DNA of 64,000 nt from JAAURB01 sp049649525 (GCA_049649525.1 JBARZE010000020.1:1-64000); one strand, 5' to 3'; shown: positions 46,387 to 56,766, counted from the first letter of the stretch. Notes: a model not told the origin generated them from the sequence alone. Program-made: numbers and translations.

Positions 46387-48300
46387 ATGAAATTTATATC
46401 TAATTTTACTCGTCAAAACTTCTTTGAAAAAATACGGGCTATTCAAATAAAATCTCTGAAATTATTTGGTTTTGTGGTGATTGGTATCTTGGTTGTGCTG
46501 ATCATTAATCTTCATACAGGACCACTTCAAGCAACATCAACCAACTACATTAGAGTCGATCAGTTTGGTTATCGACCTCAAGATCACAAAGTGGCGGTTA
46601 TTGTTGACCCACAACAGGGTTTTAATCAACAAGAATCATTTTCTCCGGGACAGACTTATCAGGTTCGATCTGTTCAAACTAATCAAACGATTTATTCTGG
46701 AGAAATTCAGCCTTGGAAAAATGGTGAAATAAACTCTCAATCCGGTGATAAAGCCTGGTGGTTTGATTTTTCTGCTGTGAATCAACCAGGTTCTTACTAT
46801 ATTTATGATACCCAAAATAATGAATCTTCTTTTCCCTTTGAAATTCAAAATGATGTTTATCGTCAAGTTTTAATTGCCGCAACCCGGATGTATTTTTATC
46901 AGCGCAGTGGATTTGCTAAACAACCCCCTTATGCCGATCCAAAATGGCAAGATCAAGCTGCTTTTTTAGGGACACAACAAGATAGTTCTGCGCGATATGT
47001 CAATGACAAAGATAATCCTAATTTAGAAAAAGATATGCGAGGCGGTTGGTTTGATGCAGGTGATACGAATAAATATGTCACTTTTGCCAGTCAACCGATT
47101 CATCAACTGTTAATCGCTTATACAGAAAACCCATCAATTTGGACAGATAACTTTAATATTCCGGAGTCAAACAATGGCATTCCCGACTTAATTGATGAAA
47201 TTAAATTTGAACTCGATTGGTTAAAAAGAATGCAAGATGATGATGGCGGAGTATTTATTAAAATTGGTAATATCGAGCATAATAGTGTAGATAGACCCAG
47301 CTTAGATCGGCGTCCCCGATATTACGCACCGAAGTGTTCTTCTGCAACGATTTCTACTGCAGGTATGTTCGCCCACGCTGCCTTAGTATTACAACAGTTT
47401 CCCGCTTTAGAAACTTATGCAGATGATTTAAGTCAGCGATCAATACAAGCCTGGGAATGGTATCAAAATAACCCGAAAAAGACAGATTGTGATTCTCAAG
47501 AAATTAAAGCTGGAGATGCAGATAAAGGTTTAGAAGAACAAACAGCGACTTCTGTTGTCGCAGCGATTTATTTGTTAGCGCTTCAGAATCAACCGCAATA
47601 TAACGAGTATATTAAGAGCCATTTAAACTCGATGAAACCTTTTAAAGATGATACTTGGTCTCGCTATCGACCCGTAGAAGGTGATGCACTCTTATTTTAT
47701 ACGCGAATTTCACAAGCAGATTCTGATTTAAGGAATTATATTTTAAATGCTTATAGAAAAATGGTCACTTCTAATTCTAATACATACGGTTTTCAGGAAA
47801 ATATCGATCCTTATCGAGCTTATATGCCTGATGACCAATATCATTGGGGCAGTAATGTCATTAAAGCAAACTATGGTAACACTAACTATGATGCAGTGCT
47901 TTTAAATATAGATTCTGCCCACAAAGAACGTTATCAAATTAGAGCTTTAGATTATTTACATTATTTTCATGGAGTCAATCCTTTGGGCATGGCTTATTTA
48001 ACCAATATGTATGATTACGGCGCAGAATATTCGGCCAATGAAATGTTTCATGAATGGTTCGGAAAAGGAGTTTATGACAATGCGATCACCTCGAAGCATG
48101 GCCCCGCCCCCGGATATTTAACGGGAGGGCCGAATAAGGACTATACAGGCTCAATTACAACCGTTAAACAGCAACCGCCAATGAAAGCCTACATTGATAA
48201 AAATGACTCCTATCCAGTGAATTCTTGGGAAATCACAGAACCTGCAATTTATTATCAAAGTTCATATATCAAGTTACTTTCAAATTTTGTTAAAAATTAA
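46387..48300 (+). CDS. Glycoside hydrolase family 9 (endoglucanase-like), membrane anchored
   Basis: 637 residues. A single membrane segment near 25-40 (LFGFVVIGILVVLIINL), an N-terminal cellulase Ig-like domain (NYIRVDQFGYRPQDHKVAVI) and a GH9 (alpha/alpha)6 catalytic domain with GGWFDAGDTNKYV (Asp223, Asp226, nucleophile-activating pair), YFHGVNPLG and NSWEITEP (candidate acid Glu618). GH9 enzymes cleave beta-1,4-glucans and related links. Within an exopolysaccharide operon it may trim, release or edit the polymer, which suggests beta-glucan-type linkages (inference). 46 bases after the SGNH gene. Confidence 0.92.
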   Translation: MKFISNFTRQNFFEKIRAIQIKSLKLFGFVVIGILVVLIINLHTGPLQATSTNYIRVDQFGYRPQDHKVAVIVDPQQGFNQQESFSPGQTYQVRSVQTNQTIYSGEIQPWKNGEINSQSGDKAWWFDFSAVNQPGSYYIYDTQNNESSFPFEIQNDVYRQVLIAATRMYFYQRSGFAKQPPYADPKWQDQAAFLGTQQDSSARYVNDKDNPNLEKDMRGGWFDAGDTNKYVTFASQPIHQLLIAYTENPSIWTDNFNIPESNNGIPDLIDEIKFELDWLKRMQDDDGGVFIKIGNIEHNSVDRPSLDRRPRYYAPKCSSATISTAGMFAHAALVLQQFPALETYADDLSQRSIQAWEWYQNNPKKTDCDSQEIKAGDADKGLEEQTATSVVAAIYLLALQNQPQYNEYIKSHLNSMKPFKDDTWSRYRPVEGDALLFYTRISQADSDLRNYILNAYRKMVTSNSNTYGFQENIDPYRAYMPDDQYHWGSNVIKANYGNTNYDAVLLNIDSAHKERYQIRALDYLHYFHGVNPLGMAYLTNMYDYGAEYSANEMFHEWFGKGVYDNAITSKHGPAPGYLTGGPNKDYTGSITTVKQQPPMKAYIDKNDSYPVNSWEITEPAIYYQSSYIKLLSNFVKN

Positions 48301-48334
48301 AAATCACAGTTTTACCCTGATCTAACGCTTTTTT

Positions 48335-49642
48335 ATGGAAAAATTTCTCAAGTATTTTGAACCGAGCTTTACCGTTTTGGCGCTGATCCAATATTCTGCA
48401 AATTGGCTGCCTTTGCTGTTGTCGGGAGGAGCGAGTGAAGGAGACGGAACAGATATTAACTCGTTTGATTTTAGATTAAATGTTTTAGTATTTTTATTAA
48501 CTTATATCATTTCTGGCGTTTTATTATTATTGCGATGGAAGAAATTTATAATTTTTCTAAAAAAAGGATCAATTATCTGGATCATGATTGGGATTGCCTT
48601 AGCGTCCTATTTCTGGTCTGACTTTCCCGCACGTACCCTTAAAAGCTGTGTGGGTTTAATTGGAACGACGCTGTTTGGGGTTTATTTAGCCAGTCGTTAT
48701 ACGCTCAAAGAACAGTTAAAACTATTAGTTTATGCTTATGGAATTATTGCTGTTATGAGTGTTTTATTTGCCATCGCTTTACCTCGATATGGTGTAGAAC
48801 AAGTGATTCACGCCGGGGCTTGGCGAGGGATATACAATCATAAAAATTTATTAGGAAGAGGAATGACAATGGGGGGCATTGTGTTAGCTCTCTCCCCCAG
48901 TCTTTTTGAGAAAAAGGATCGTCTTTGGTGCCGCATCGGGTTAGCAATTACTTGTCTACTTCTAGTCATGGCCAAGTCATCTAGTTCTCTGATTAATTTC
49001 ACTTTACTGATGATCAGTCTGAGCGCATATCGAGTCCTTCGATTTCGTTACCTGTTACTCATTCCTGCATTAATCGGACTGCTAACATTAAGTGCAACAG
49101 TCTTTCAAATTTATACTGATTATGCGGAAGAGTTGCTCGGATTAATTGGTAAAGATCCATCTCTAACTGGCCGTACAGATCTTTGGGTTTGGGTTGGAGA
49201 AATGATCGATAAACGTCCCTGGTTTGGATACGGTTATACAGCGTTTTGGAATGGACTTGATGGTGCCTCTGCTTATGTCGTTCGAGCGGCCCGATGGCCA
49301 GTCCCTTACTCTCACAATGGCATTCTTGATCTATGGTTGGATATTGGCTTGTTTGGTGTGAGTGCCTACCTTTTGGGATTTGTGATCAACTTCTTCAGAG
49401 CTATATTTTTAGCTCGATCTAGTGTAGGGTTAGATGGAATGTGGCCGCTAATATTTATGACCTATCTTATCCTCACTAACGCAACAGAAGGAGGTATCTT
49501 ATCTCAAAACAGTATATTCTGGGTTTTGTACACTGCTACATCTCTTTCAATCACAACACCCCCTGAAGCATTCACTCCGCCCAAATTTCCATCAGACGTG
49601 CTATCTCATTCACCAAAAATTCATTGTGATTCACTTCAATAA
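48335..49642 (+). CDS. Wzy-like O-antigen polymerase/ligase family protein
   Basis: 435 residues, about eleven membrane helices and a large loop between helices typical of the Wzy/WaaL family: SYFWSDFPARTLKSC, GIYNHKNLLGRGM, SLTGRTDLWVWVGEMI and PYSHNGILDLWLDIG. The NHKN and SHNG segments are signatures of ExoQ-like polymerases. It would link repeat units on the periplasmic face. Its 3' end overlaps the flippase gene by 17 bases. Confidence 0.9.
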   Translation: MEKFLKYFEPSFTVLALIQYSANWLPLLLSGGASEGDGTDINSFDFRLNVLVFLLTYIISGVLLLLRWKKFIIFLKKGSIIWIMIGIALASYFWSDFPARTLKSCVGLIGTTLFGVYLASRYTLKEQLKLLVYAYGIIAVMSVLFAIALPRYGVEQVIHAGAWRGIYNHKNLLGRGMTMGGIVLALSPSLFEKKDRLWCRIGLAITCLLLVMAKSSSSLINFTLLMISLSAYRVLRFRYLLLIPALIGLLTLSATVFQIYTDYAEELLGLIGKDPSLTGRTDLWVWVGEMIDKRPWFGYGYTAFWNGLDGASAYVVRAARWPVPYSHNGILDLWLDIGLFGVSAYLLGFVINFFRAIFLARSSVGLDGMWPLIFMTYLILTNATEGGILSQNSIFWVLYTATSLSITTPPEAFTPPKFPSDVLSHSPKIHCDSLQ

Positions 49643-50921
49643 TCTTAAATCGAAAGTCACAAATATCCTCAATCAGCCTTTATTCCAAGGCGCATTATGG
49701 ATGCTTAGTGGCCGGATCATTGGTATTGCCATGCAAGCCGGTTACTTTATCTTGATTGCTAGAAAATTAGGAGCAAATAACTTCGGAATGTTTATGGGAG
49801 TCAGTGCTTTAGCTGTAATTCTCAATCCTTTTTCAACGCTTGGAAGTTCAGATTTATTGGTCAGAGATGTATCTCGAGATCGCTCATTATTCCCGACAGA
49901 ATGGGCAAATGCTTTACTTGTTACCATCGTTTCTGGTAGTTGTTTAATTAGCTTGGCTGTGTTATTTTCACAGCTAATTTTTCCTCAAAAAATACCTGCT
50001 TTGGCAGTACTATTAATTCTTGCTTCTGATACTTTAGGATTAGCATTATGGGGCTTATCATCGGGTGCATTAATTGCAGTGGGTTTGATGAAAAAAGTGG
50101 CTCAAATTCAGGTGTTTTTGAATTTTTCTAAGTTGGTTGTTGCTATTGTACTAGCAATAGGATTTGAAACACCCGGAATTTTATTGTGGTCAATTTTGTA
50201 CTTTTTGGGAAATGGGGCAACTGTTTTTGTTTCTATTTCTCTGGTTCATAAAATGATTGGTTTTCCGGGAAAACCTAATCTTTCAAAAATTAAGTTAAAT
50301 ATAAAACAAGGAATTTACTTTTCAATTGGTTCTTCTGCTGATGTTATCAATGCTAGTGTTGATAAGACGATGTTGACCAGCCTTGCTACAGCGAGTGCTA
50401 CAGGGTTATATGCGGCTGCTTATCGTTTAATTGAAGTGGCCTATATGCCGCTGTTATCAGTCTTTGCTTCGACCTATGCGAAGTTTTTTGAACATGGAAA
50501 AACTGGAATTTTGGGAGCATTTGGATTTGCTAAACGTTTATTGCCTCTGACAATAATTTACGGAATTATTGCTTTTATCGGATATTGGGTGTTTAATCCT
50601 TTTATTCCTTACATTTTAGGAGAAGAATATCTTGCTTCTATTCCTGTATTACTATGGTTATCTCCGATGCCATTTTTAATCGGAATTCAATGGATCGCGG
50701 CTGATACATTAACCGGATCTGGATATCAGCATATTCGCGGCTCAATTATTCTTGTAACTGCTTTGTTTAATGTGGCTGCTAATTACTTTTTAATTCCGCT
50801 TTATTCATGGAAAGGAGCCGCTTGGGCAACTTTAACCTCCGATACTATCAAAACTCTATGTTTATGGGGGGCAGTTGCATTCTTCTATCAACGTCAAATC
50901 CGACAAAATCAGTTGGATTAA
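49626..50921 (+). CDS. Wzx-like oligosaccharide flippase
   Basis: 431 residues with about twelve membrane helices of the polysaccharide-transporter (PST) family: FQGALWMLSGRIIGIAMQAGYF near the start and LGANNFGMFMGVSALA; LATASATGLYAAAYRLIEV and NYFLIPLYSWKGAAWATL near the end. It flips lipid-linked repeat units. Start GTG 49626 lies inside the Wzy gene (17-base overlap), suggesting translational coupling; the next Met is 25 residues in. Confidence 0.9.
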   Translation: MIHFNNLKSKVTNILNQPLFQGALWMLSGRIIGIAMQAGYFILIARKLGANNFGMFMGVSALAVILNPFSTLGSSDLLVRDVSRDRSLFPTEWANALLVTIVSGSCLISLAVLFSQLIFPQKIPALAVLLILASDTLGLALWGLSSGALIAVGLMKKVAQIQVFLNFSKLVVAIVLAIGFETPGILLWSILYFLGNGATVFVSISLVHKMIGFPGKPNLSKIKLNIKQGIYFSIGSSADVINASVDKTMLTSLATASATGLYAAAYRLIEVAYMPLLSVFASTYAKFFEHGKTGILGAFGFAKRLLPLTIIYGIIAFIGYWVFNPFIPYILGEEYLASIPVLLWLSPMPFLIGIQWIAADTLTGSGYQHIRGSIILVTALFNVAANYFLIPLYSWKGAAWATLTSDTIKTLCLWGAVAFFYQRQIRQNQLD

Positions 50922-50989
50922 GTTAAGCAATTTGTTTTTTTAAAATATTGCTGTCTTTTTATTTTGTTGTTGTTTTTGGTTATTGACTC

Positions 50990-51898
50990 ATGGTAAAGAT
51001 CAATTCAATTTCTCAAACTCTCAATACTCAATCTTCTGAACCTACTTTTTGTTTGGTGACACCGAGTTATGCACCTGACTTTGAAAGATGCCAATTTTTA
51101 TGTTCTACCATTGAGCAATTTGTTCCGGCTTCTACTCAACATTATATCATCGTTGATCGTCGAGATTTCTCTCTGTTTAAAACATTGCAAAATAACCGAA
51201 CAGAAATTTTGGTGGTAGAGGATGTTATTCCAGGATGGATTAATAAGATACCTTTAATCAAAAATGGATGGTTTAGTCTGAAAACGCTGCCGATTCGTAA
51301 CTGGTTATTACAGCAAATTGTTAAGCTGGCGGCTGCTCAATTTGTGGCTGAAGATGTAATAATGTTTGTCGATTCAGATGTCGCATTTGTTCGTCCATTA
51401 ATTCCTCAAGAACGATTAATTCAGGATGGAAAAATTCGATTTTATCGAGAGCCAAATTCAATCCCTCAATCCTGGAAAGGTCACGAAAGCTGGTATCAAG
51501 CCGCTAGTAAATTACTGATCACACCGATGGTTGATTTTCCGGCTCCTAATTATATTGGTGATTTAATTACTTGGAAGCGTGATAATGTTATTAAATTACA
51601 TCACCATTTAGAAGAAGTTAATGGGCGTTCTTGGATTGAAGTGATTGCCAACACTTGGAATGTATCGGAATATATTCTCTATGGAATGTTTGTTGATTAT
51701 GTTCTAAAAGACGATAGTCACCATTTTATTGATGAATTTTATCCAGGTTTGCAATATTTCGGCACAGAAGACCTATCAGAACAACAAATTAAAGATTTTT
51801 TAGCTGAAATTCAACCCCACCATGTAACTGTTATGATATCTGCTAAAGCTGGAATTCCAATTCAACGTTACGCTCAGCTACTTAAACAGATTCATTGA
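50990..51898 (+). CDS. DUF6492-like glycosyltransferase-type protein (copy A)
   Basis: 302 residues. FCLVTPSYAPDFERC near the start and the metal-binding-type MFVDSDVAFVRP (DSD) suggest a GT-A fold glycosyltransferase of the DUF6492 type. Other conserved stretches: YIIVDRRD, WFSLKTLPIRNWLLQQIVKLA, VSEYILYGMFVDYV. Paralogue of 55810-56709 (see there). It would add a sugar to the repeat unit (inference). Follows the flippase gene by 68 bases. Confidence 0.75.
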   Translation: MVKINSISQTLNTQSSEPTFCLVTPSYAPDFERCQFLCSTIEQFVPASTQHYIIVDRRDFSLFKTLQNNRTEILVVEDVIPGWINKIPLIKNGWFSLKTLPIRNWLLQQIVKLAAAQFVAEDVIMFVDSDVAFVRPLIPQERLIQDGKIRFYREPNSIPQSWKGHESWYQAASKLLITPMVDFPAPNYIGDLITWKRDNVIKLHHHLEEVNGRSWIEVIANTWNVSEYILYGMFVDYVLKDDSHHFIDEFYPGLQYFGTEDLSEQQIKDFLAEIQPHHVTVMISAKAGIPIQRYAQLLKQIH

Positions 51899-52193
51899 GA
51901 AAAATTATGCTTAAAAATATCTATTTACTTGAATGCTTATAGAGCCATACTCTACTAGAATATCCTCTTGAGAGGACTCGCAAGTATTACAAATTAGGAT
52001 CGTATTACAGTAAATATACAGTTTATTTTACAAGTTAAAAAAGTTAATCTTAAATTTAATATTTAACAGTCCGAAATTATCAGTTAATCAGGAAAAAATC
52101 ATACAATAGGCTATTGTCTTTTGGTCTTCAATGATTTATAATTAATATAGAAATATTTTACACAATAAACAGTTAACAATACAAGGAATTGCT

Positions 52194-53282
52194 ATGGCAA
52201 AACCTGTTGATAGATTGATCTTAAAAGTCGGGGTCATCGGTACTGGATTAATTTCCAAAGAGCATCTTTATTATTTATCAGAATCAGATCGCACTCGTAT
52301 CATTGGAGTCTGTGATCTTTCAAAAGCGGCTGCTCACTATGCGACCCAGAGATTTGGTGCAGAAACGTTCTATACGAACTATCATCAAATGCTCAATGAA
52401 GCTAAGCCCGATGTGGTTCACATCCTGACTCCCCCTCATACTCATAAAGCGATCGCAATGGACTGTCTCAAAGCAGGGGCTCATGTGATTTGTGAAAAGC
52501 CAGTTACCCCCACTTACGAAGAGTTTAAAGAACTTTGGTCTTTTGCCAAACAATGCGATCGCTATTTAATTGAAAATCAAAACTATCGCTATAATCAACC
52601 CATTTTAGAATTACAAAAACTCGTTGAAGATGGAACTTTGGGGGAAGTTCAAGATGTAGAAGTCCGCATGGCATTAGATATTCGCAGTGAAGGACGCTAT
52701 GCCGACGAAAATCTTCCTAGCCCACTGCACAACTTACCCGCTGGAGTGATTCACGATTTCATCACCCATTTGTCATACTTAACGTTGCTATTTATCCAAG
52801 ATTTTGATGACGTTAAAGTTGCCTGGAATAATTACGGCGGTGGCGATTTGTTCAAATATGATGATTTAGATGCGTTAGTTTTTGCGGGTAGTAAACACGC
52901 TCGAATTCGCTTTAGTTGCTATACTCAGCCTGACTGTTTCTCAATTATTGTTCGAGGTTCGAGAGGTTATGCTGAAGCTGATTTATTTCAACCTTATGTC
53001 CGCTGTATTGTTCCTCGTGCAGTGGGTCAAAAACTTTCTCCGTTGGTGAATCAGTTTTCTAACGGATGGACACTAATCAATTCAAGTGTCAATAATTTTC
53101 AACGGAAGCTGTTGCAAAAAACCCCTTATGAAGGGCTTCATTACCTACTCGATGAAACCTATAAAGCACTGCAGGAAAATCGGCAACCCCCCATTGGCTA
53201 TCAAGAAATGGAGGTGACAAGTCGTTTAGTTAATGCATTGGTGACAGAAGAAAGTCATCTTTCTCTTGTAAAAAACTGTTAA
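52194..53282 (+). CDS. Gfo/Idh/MocA-family oxidoreductase
   Basis: 362 residues. Rossmann GVIGTGLIS near 13-21, CEKPVTPT with the catalytic-type Lys102, and the C-terminal dimerisation half including HDFITHLSYL. It reads like the N-terminal half of the 4304-6463 fusion protein. AAGGA lies seven bases before the ATG. NAD(P)-dependent oxidation or reduction of a nucleotide sugar is likely; substrate unknown. The epimerase gene follows after 86 bases. Confidence 0.88.
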   Translation: MAKPVDRLILKVGVIGTGLISKEHLYYLSESDRTRIIGVCDLSKAAAHYATQRFGAETFYTNYHQMLNEAKPDVVHILTPPHTHKAIAMDCLKAGAHVICEKPVTPTYEEFKELWSFAKQCDRYLIENQNYRYNQPILELQKLVEDGTLGEVQDVEVRMALDIRSEGRYADENLPSPLHNLPAGVIHDFITHLSYLTLLFIQDFDDVKVAWNNYGGGDLFKYDDLDALVFAGSKHARIRFSCYTQPDCFSIIVRGSRGYAEADLFQPYVRCIVPRAVGQKLSPLVNQFSNGWTLINSSVNNFQRKLLQKTPYEGLHYLLDETYKALQENRQPPIGYQEMEVTSRLVNALVTEESHLSLVKNC

Positions 53283-53368
53283 ATCTTCACATAAAAGCTG
53301 TACTATACTTTTTTAAGTTCAGTTGCTTTTCTATTTCACGATCTTTAAACATCAACGGTGCCATCATT

Positions 53369-54418
53369 ATGAAACTATTCGTTACTGGAGCTTCAGGATT
53401 TTTAGGACAATATATTGTTGCAGAAGCCTTGCGACGAGGGCATCAAGTCAGCGCAGTGATTCGACCTAAAACCGATGCCACTCGTTTGTCTTGGTACAAT
53501 CATCCTAATGTCAAATTAGTCCGACTCGATTTGAGAAAGCCATCAGGTCTAACAGACTATCTACAAGATATAGACAATGTGATTCATCTGGCGGCTGTGA
53601 AAGCAGGGGATTTTTATACTCAGTTTGCCGGGACTGTAATTACAACCGAGAATCTACTGACAGCAATGACAGAAGCTGATGTTCAACGTTTAACAGCGAT
53701 CAGTACTTTCTCCGTTTACGATTATCTGAATGCATCTAAAAAACAGGTTTTGGATGAAAATTCTCCTATTGAGAAAGATCCTCTCAACCGTGACGAATAT
53801 GCTCAAACTAAACTGATTCAAGAAGGTCTTTACCGAGACTTTGAACGTGAAGGCGGACAGGTAACAATCATTCGTCCGGGGATGATTTATGGTCGGGATT
53901 ATCTTTGGAATGCTTGCCTGGGGGCAGAACTGGGAGAGAGTGCCTGGTTAAGAATTGGAGCGAGTGCAATCATGCCTTTAACCTACGTTGAAAACTGTGC
54001 AGAAGCGATTGTGATGGCGAGTGAATGTGAACAGGCAGCGGGTGAAACCATTAATATCGTAGATGATAATTTACCCACACAAAATGCTTATGCAGCAAAA
54101 CTGATTGAAGGTATGGAAAAATCTCCTCGGACTTTCTTTGTCAGTTGGACGATTATGCGATTAATTGCTCGTAGTGCTTGGTTATATAACCACTTGTTCC
54201 TCAAGGATAAAGCTCGTTTACCCGGTATCTTTGTTCCGGCAAAATTGCACGCTCGATTTAAGCCCCTACGCTACAGTAATCAAAAAGCAAAACAAGTCTT
54301 GAATTGGCAACCTAAGTATTCTCTTGATACTGCTTTTGAACGCTCCTGTAGTGATGCGGATTTGTTAGCTGTTCCTCTGCCTGAAGCGAGTCTATCTACA
54401 GTGGTGAAAGTCTCTTAG
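53369..54418 (+). CDS. NAD-dependent epimerase/dehydratase
   Basis: 349 residues of the extended short-chain dehydrogenase family: GASGFLG at 7-13, Tyr144 and Lys148 of the catalytic YAQTK, and a catalytic-type serine region (AISTFSVYDYL). It corresponds to the C-terminal half of the 4304-6463 fusion. It probably modifies the same nucleotide sugar as the preceding oxidoreductase. Confidence 0.88.
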   Translation: MKLFVTGASGFLGQYIVAEALRRGHQVSAVIRPKTDATRLSWYNHPNVKLVRLDLRKPSGLTDYLQDIDNVIHLAAVKAGDFYTQFAGTVITTENLLTAMTEADVQRLTAISTFSVYDYLNASKKQVLDENSPIEKDPLNRDEYAQTKLIQEGLYRDFEREGGQVTIIRPGMIYGRDYLWNACLGAELGESAWLRIGASAIMPLTYVENCAEAIVMASECEQAAGETINIVDDNLPTQNAYAAKLIEGMEKSPRTFFVSWTIMRLIARSAWLYNHLFLKDKARLPGIFVPAKLHARFKPLRYSNQKAKQVLNWQPKYSLDTAFERSCSDADLLAVPLPEASLSTVVKVS

Positions 54419-54608
54419 CCGCTTCAATATCAATTCTATTCAGCTCAATTTTACAAGATTAAGCTGATGTAGATTTATTCCAGGGTGTATTGATTCATTT
54501 GCAAACGTTATCCGACTCAATCTCAGAAAAATGAACTAAGATTTATTTATTTCAGGGTGCATATCTCCAATTTATAGCTTTTGATCTATAGAGTTAAAAT
54601 TATCAATT

Positions 54609-55775
54609 ATGCACTTAATTGCTTTAGAAAATCATCCTTCATCAACCCTCGGTGGTCAAGAGTTTAACCTGCTAGAAATTTGTCAAAATCTAGCGAATCG
54701 AGGACATGAGATTAGTTTAGTCTATACAGAAGCAGGGGATCTTTTAGAAAACTATCGTCAATTTTGTCAGCATATTATTCCCGTTAAACGCTATCAATGT
54801 AACCGCAAAAATCCAGCGGATATCATTCAGTTTACTGCTGATTTGTTTCAAGATATTCCGAAGATTACTAAACATTCAGATTCAATTATTTTTTCTAATG
54901 ACTTTCGCTCAATATTTTGGGGTTTTAGTTTGTCAGCCCTTAGAAAAATTCCTTTAGTCTCTTATTTACAGTTACCCGGAACTCCATTTAAATTAAAGTG
55001 GCGACCTGGATTATCTGGAGTGAATCAATTTATTGCTGTTTCTCAAGCCACTAAAGATAGATGGGTAAATCTTTGTGGTGTTGATGCGGATAAAATTGAT
55101 GTCGTTTATAACGGAATAGATCCGCAAAAATTTAGTCCAGGAAATGATCTTGCGTCTTTGCGTCATCACTTCAAGATTCCGGAGTCACAGCGAGTTTTTT
55201 CTTTTCTCGGACGACTCAATTACAACAAAGGAATCGAAACCCTAATTCAAGCATTTGCTTTACTGGCTAATCAAAAACCAGATGTTTGTTTACTGATTGC
55301 TGGAAATCCGGTACTCGAACCATCAGAGGATTCACCATCCGCTCGTATCGCTTATCGTCAATCTTTAGAAAAGATGGTATATGATTTAGAGATTCAAGAT
55401 GTTGTCAAATTTCTGGGACACGTTCCCAATACCCCCGATCTTTACCGAGTCAGTGATGTGACAGTCGTTCCCAGTATTTGGCCCGATCCGTGTCCTCGTG
55501 TGGTTTTAGAGGCATTATCGAGTGGTACACCCGTTGTCGGTAGTCAAGTGGGAGGTATTCCAGAAATGATGAGAGGTGAACTGAGTCAATACCTCGCCGA
55601 ACCGGGTAATCCTCAACAACTGGCACAACTGCTTCAGCGGGTCACTGACTGGCGAGAGTTTGATCCTGAAATGGGTCAACGCTGTCGGCAATATGTCCTC
55701 GATCATTTTAGTCCTGAAACCATGATAGATGGAATTGAGAATATTTTCTTGAAAACAACGAACGAATACTATTAA
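54609..55775 (+). CDS. Family 4 glycosyltransferase
   Basis: 388 residues, GT-B fold. Seen: LGGQEFNLLEICQNLANRGH (GT4 donor-domain opening), VVYNGIDPQKFSPG, FLGRLNYNKGIETLI and the donor-binding WPDPCPRVVLEALSSGTPVV with the E-x7-E-like pattern. Adds one sugar of the repeat unit at the cytoplasmic face. Substrates unknown. Confidence 0.9.
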   Translation: MHLIALENHPSSTLGGQEFNLLEICQNLANRGHEISLVYTEAGDLLENYRQFCQHIIPVKRYQCNRKNPADIIQFTADLFQDIPKITKHSDSIIFSNDFRSIFWGFSLSALRKIPLVSYLQLPGTPFKLKWRPGLSGVNQFIAVSQATKDRWVNLCGVDADKIDVVYNGIDPQKFSPGNDLASLRHHFKIPESQRVFSFLGRLNYNKGIETLIQAFALLANQKPDVCLLIAGNPVLEPSEDSPSARIAYRQSLEKMVYDLEIQDVVKFLGHVPNTPDLYRVSDVTVVPSIWPDPCPRVVLEALSSGTPVVGSQVGGIPEMMRGELSQYLAEPGNPQQLAQLLQRVTDWREFDPEMGQRCRQYVLDHFSPETMIDGIENIFLKTTNEYY

Positions 55776-55809
55776 TACAAATCATTAATTGTTAACAGTA
55801 TTATCTACT

Positions 55810-56709
55810 ATGACACCTCCTACCTTCTGTATTATTACTCCCAGCTACGCTCCAGATTTTGAAAGATGTCGATTACTTTGCCAAAGTATTGATCAATTTA
55901 TTTCTCCTATCGTTAAACACTATATTATTGTTGACAAAACCGACCTCAAATTATTTAAACCGTTACAAAACAAAAACAGAGAAATTATCCCCAAAGAATC
56001 AATCCTGCCTTGGTGGATTAAAAAAGTACCCATATTACAATCAAAAAATATCTGGCTGAGTCTGAAAACGCCTCCGATTAGAGGATGGTTAGTTCAACAA
56101 TTGATTAAAATGGCGATCGCGCAATACATTCAAGAAGATATTTTAATCTTTGTTGATTCTGATGTGAGTTTTGTTCGTCCTTTTAATCTGTATGACAATC
56201 TAATTCAAGATGGGAAAGTTCGATTCTTTCGAGAACTTAATTCAATTCCTCATGATTTAGGTCGATTTCCTCAATGGTTTGAAACCATTAGTCAGTTATT
56301 GCAAGTTCCGATGACTGAGTTTCCTGCACATAATTATGTTTGTCAGATTGTGACTTGGAGGCGTGATAATGTTTTGAAATTATACGAAACGTTAGAAAAA
56401 TACTCTAACCGTCACTGGATAGAAACGTTTTGTAGCTGTTGGGATATTTCGGAATATGTGCTGTATGGTGTATTTGTCGATCAAGTTTTAGGAGAAACCT
56501 CCGGACATTATTATGCACAACCTCAAATTTGTCACCATTACTGGCGAGAAAAATTTCTATCTCATGAAGATTTAAAACAGTTTATCCTTGAGATTGAACC
56601 TTATCAAATTGCTATTATGATCTCAGCAAAAGCGAATATTGCTGTTGAGCAATATCAAGATTTACTTGAACTTGTTCCTACATTAAAGTACGATTCAGAA
56701 AAAGCTTAG
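55810..56709 (+). CDS. DUF6492-like glycosyltransferase-type protein (copy B)
   Basis: 299 residues from ATG 55810 (an upstream TTG at 55789 extends the frame by seven residues without support). Same signatures as copy A: FCIITPSYAPDFERC, IFVDSDVSFVRP, SLKTPPIRGWLVQQLIKMA, ISEYVLYGVFVDQV and MISAKANI. The two copies flank the oxidoreductase, epimerase and family 4 glycosyltransferase genes, which suggests a duplicated glycosyltransferase that adds related sugars or acts at two positions. Confidence 0.75.
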   Translation: MTPPTFCIITPSYAPDFERCRLLCQSIDQFISPIVKHYIIVDKTDLKLFKPLQNKNREIIPKESILPWWIKKVPILQSKNIWLSLKTPPIRGWLVQQLIKMAIAQYIQEDILIFVDSDVSFVRPFNLYDNLIQDGKVRFFRELNSIPHDLGRFPQWFETISQLLQVPMTEFPAHNYVCQIVTWRRDNVLKLYETLEKYSNRHWIETFCSCWDISEYVLYGVFVDQVLGETSGHYYAQPQICHHYWREKFLSHEDLKQFILEIEPYQIAIMISAKANIAVEQYQDLLELVPTLKYDSEKA

Positions 56710-56766
56710 GATTTGATTCATTACCTAAAAAATCAAAAAACGAAGAAAGTACATAGAAGGTAGATT

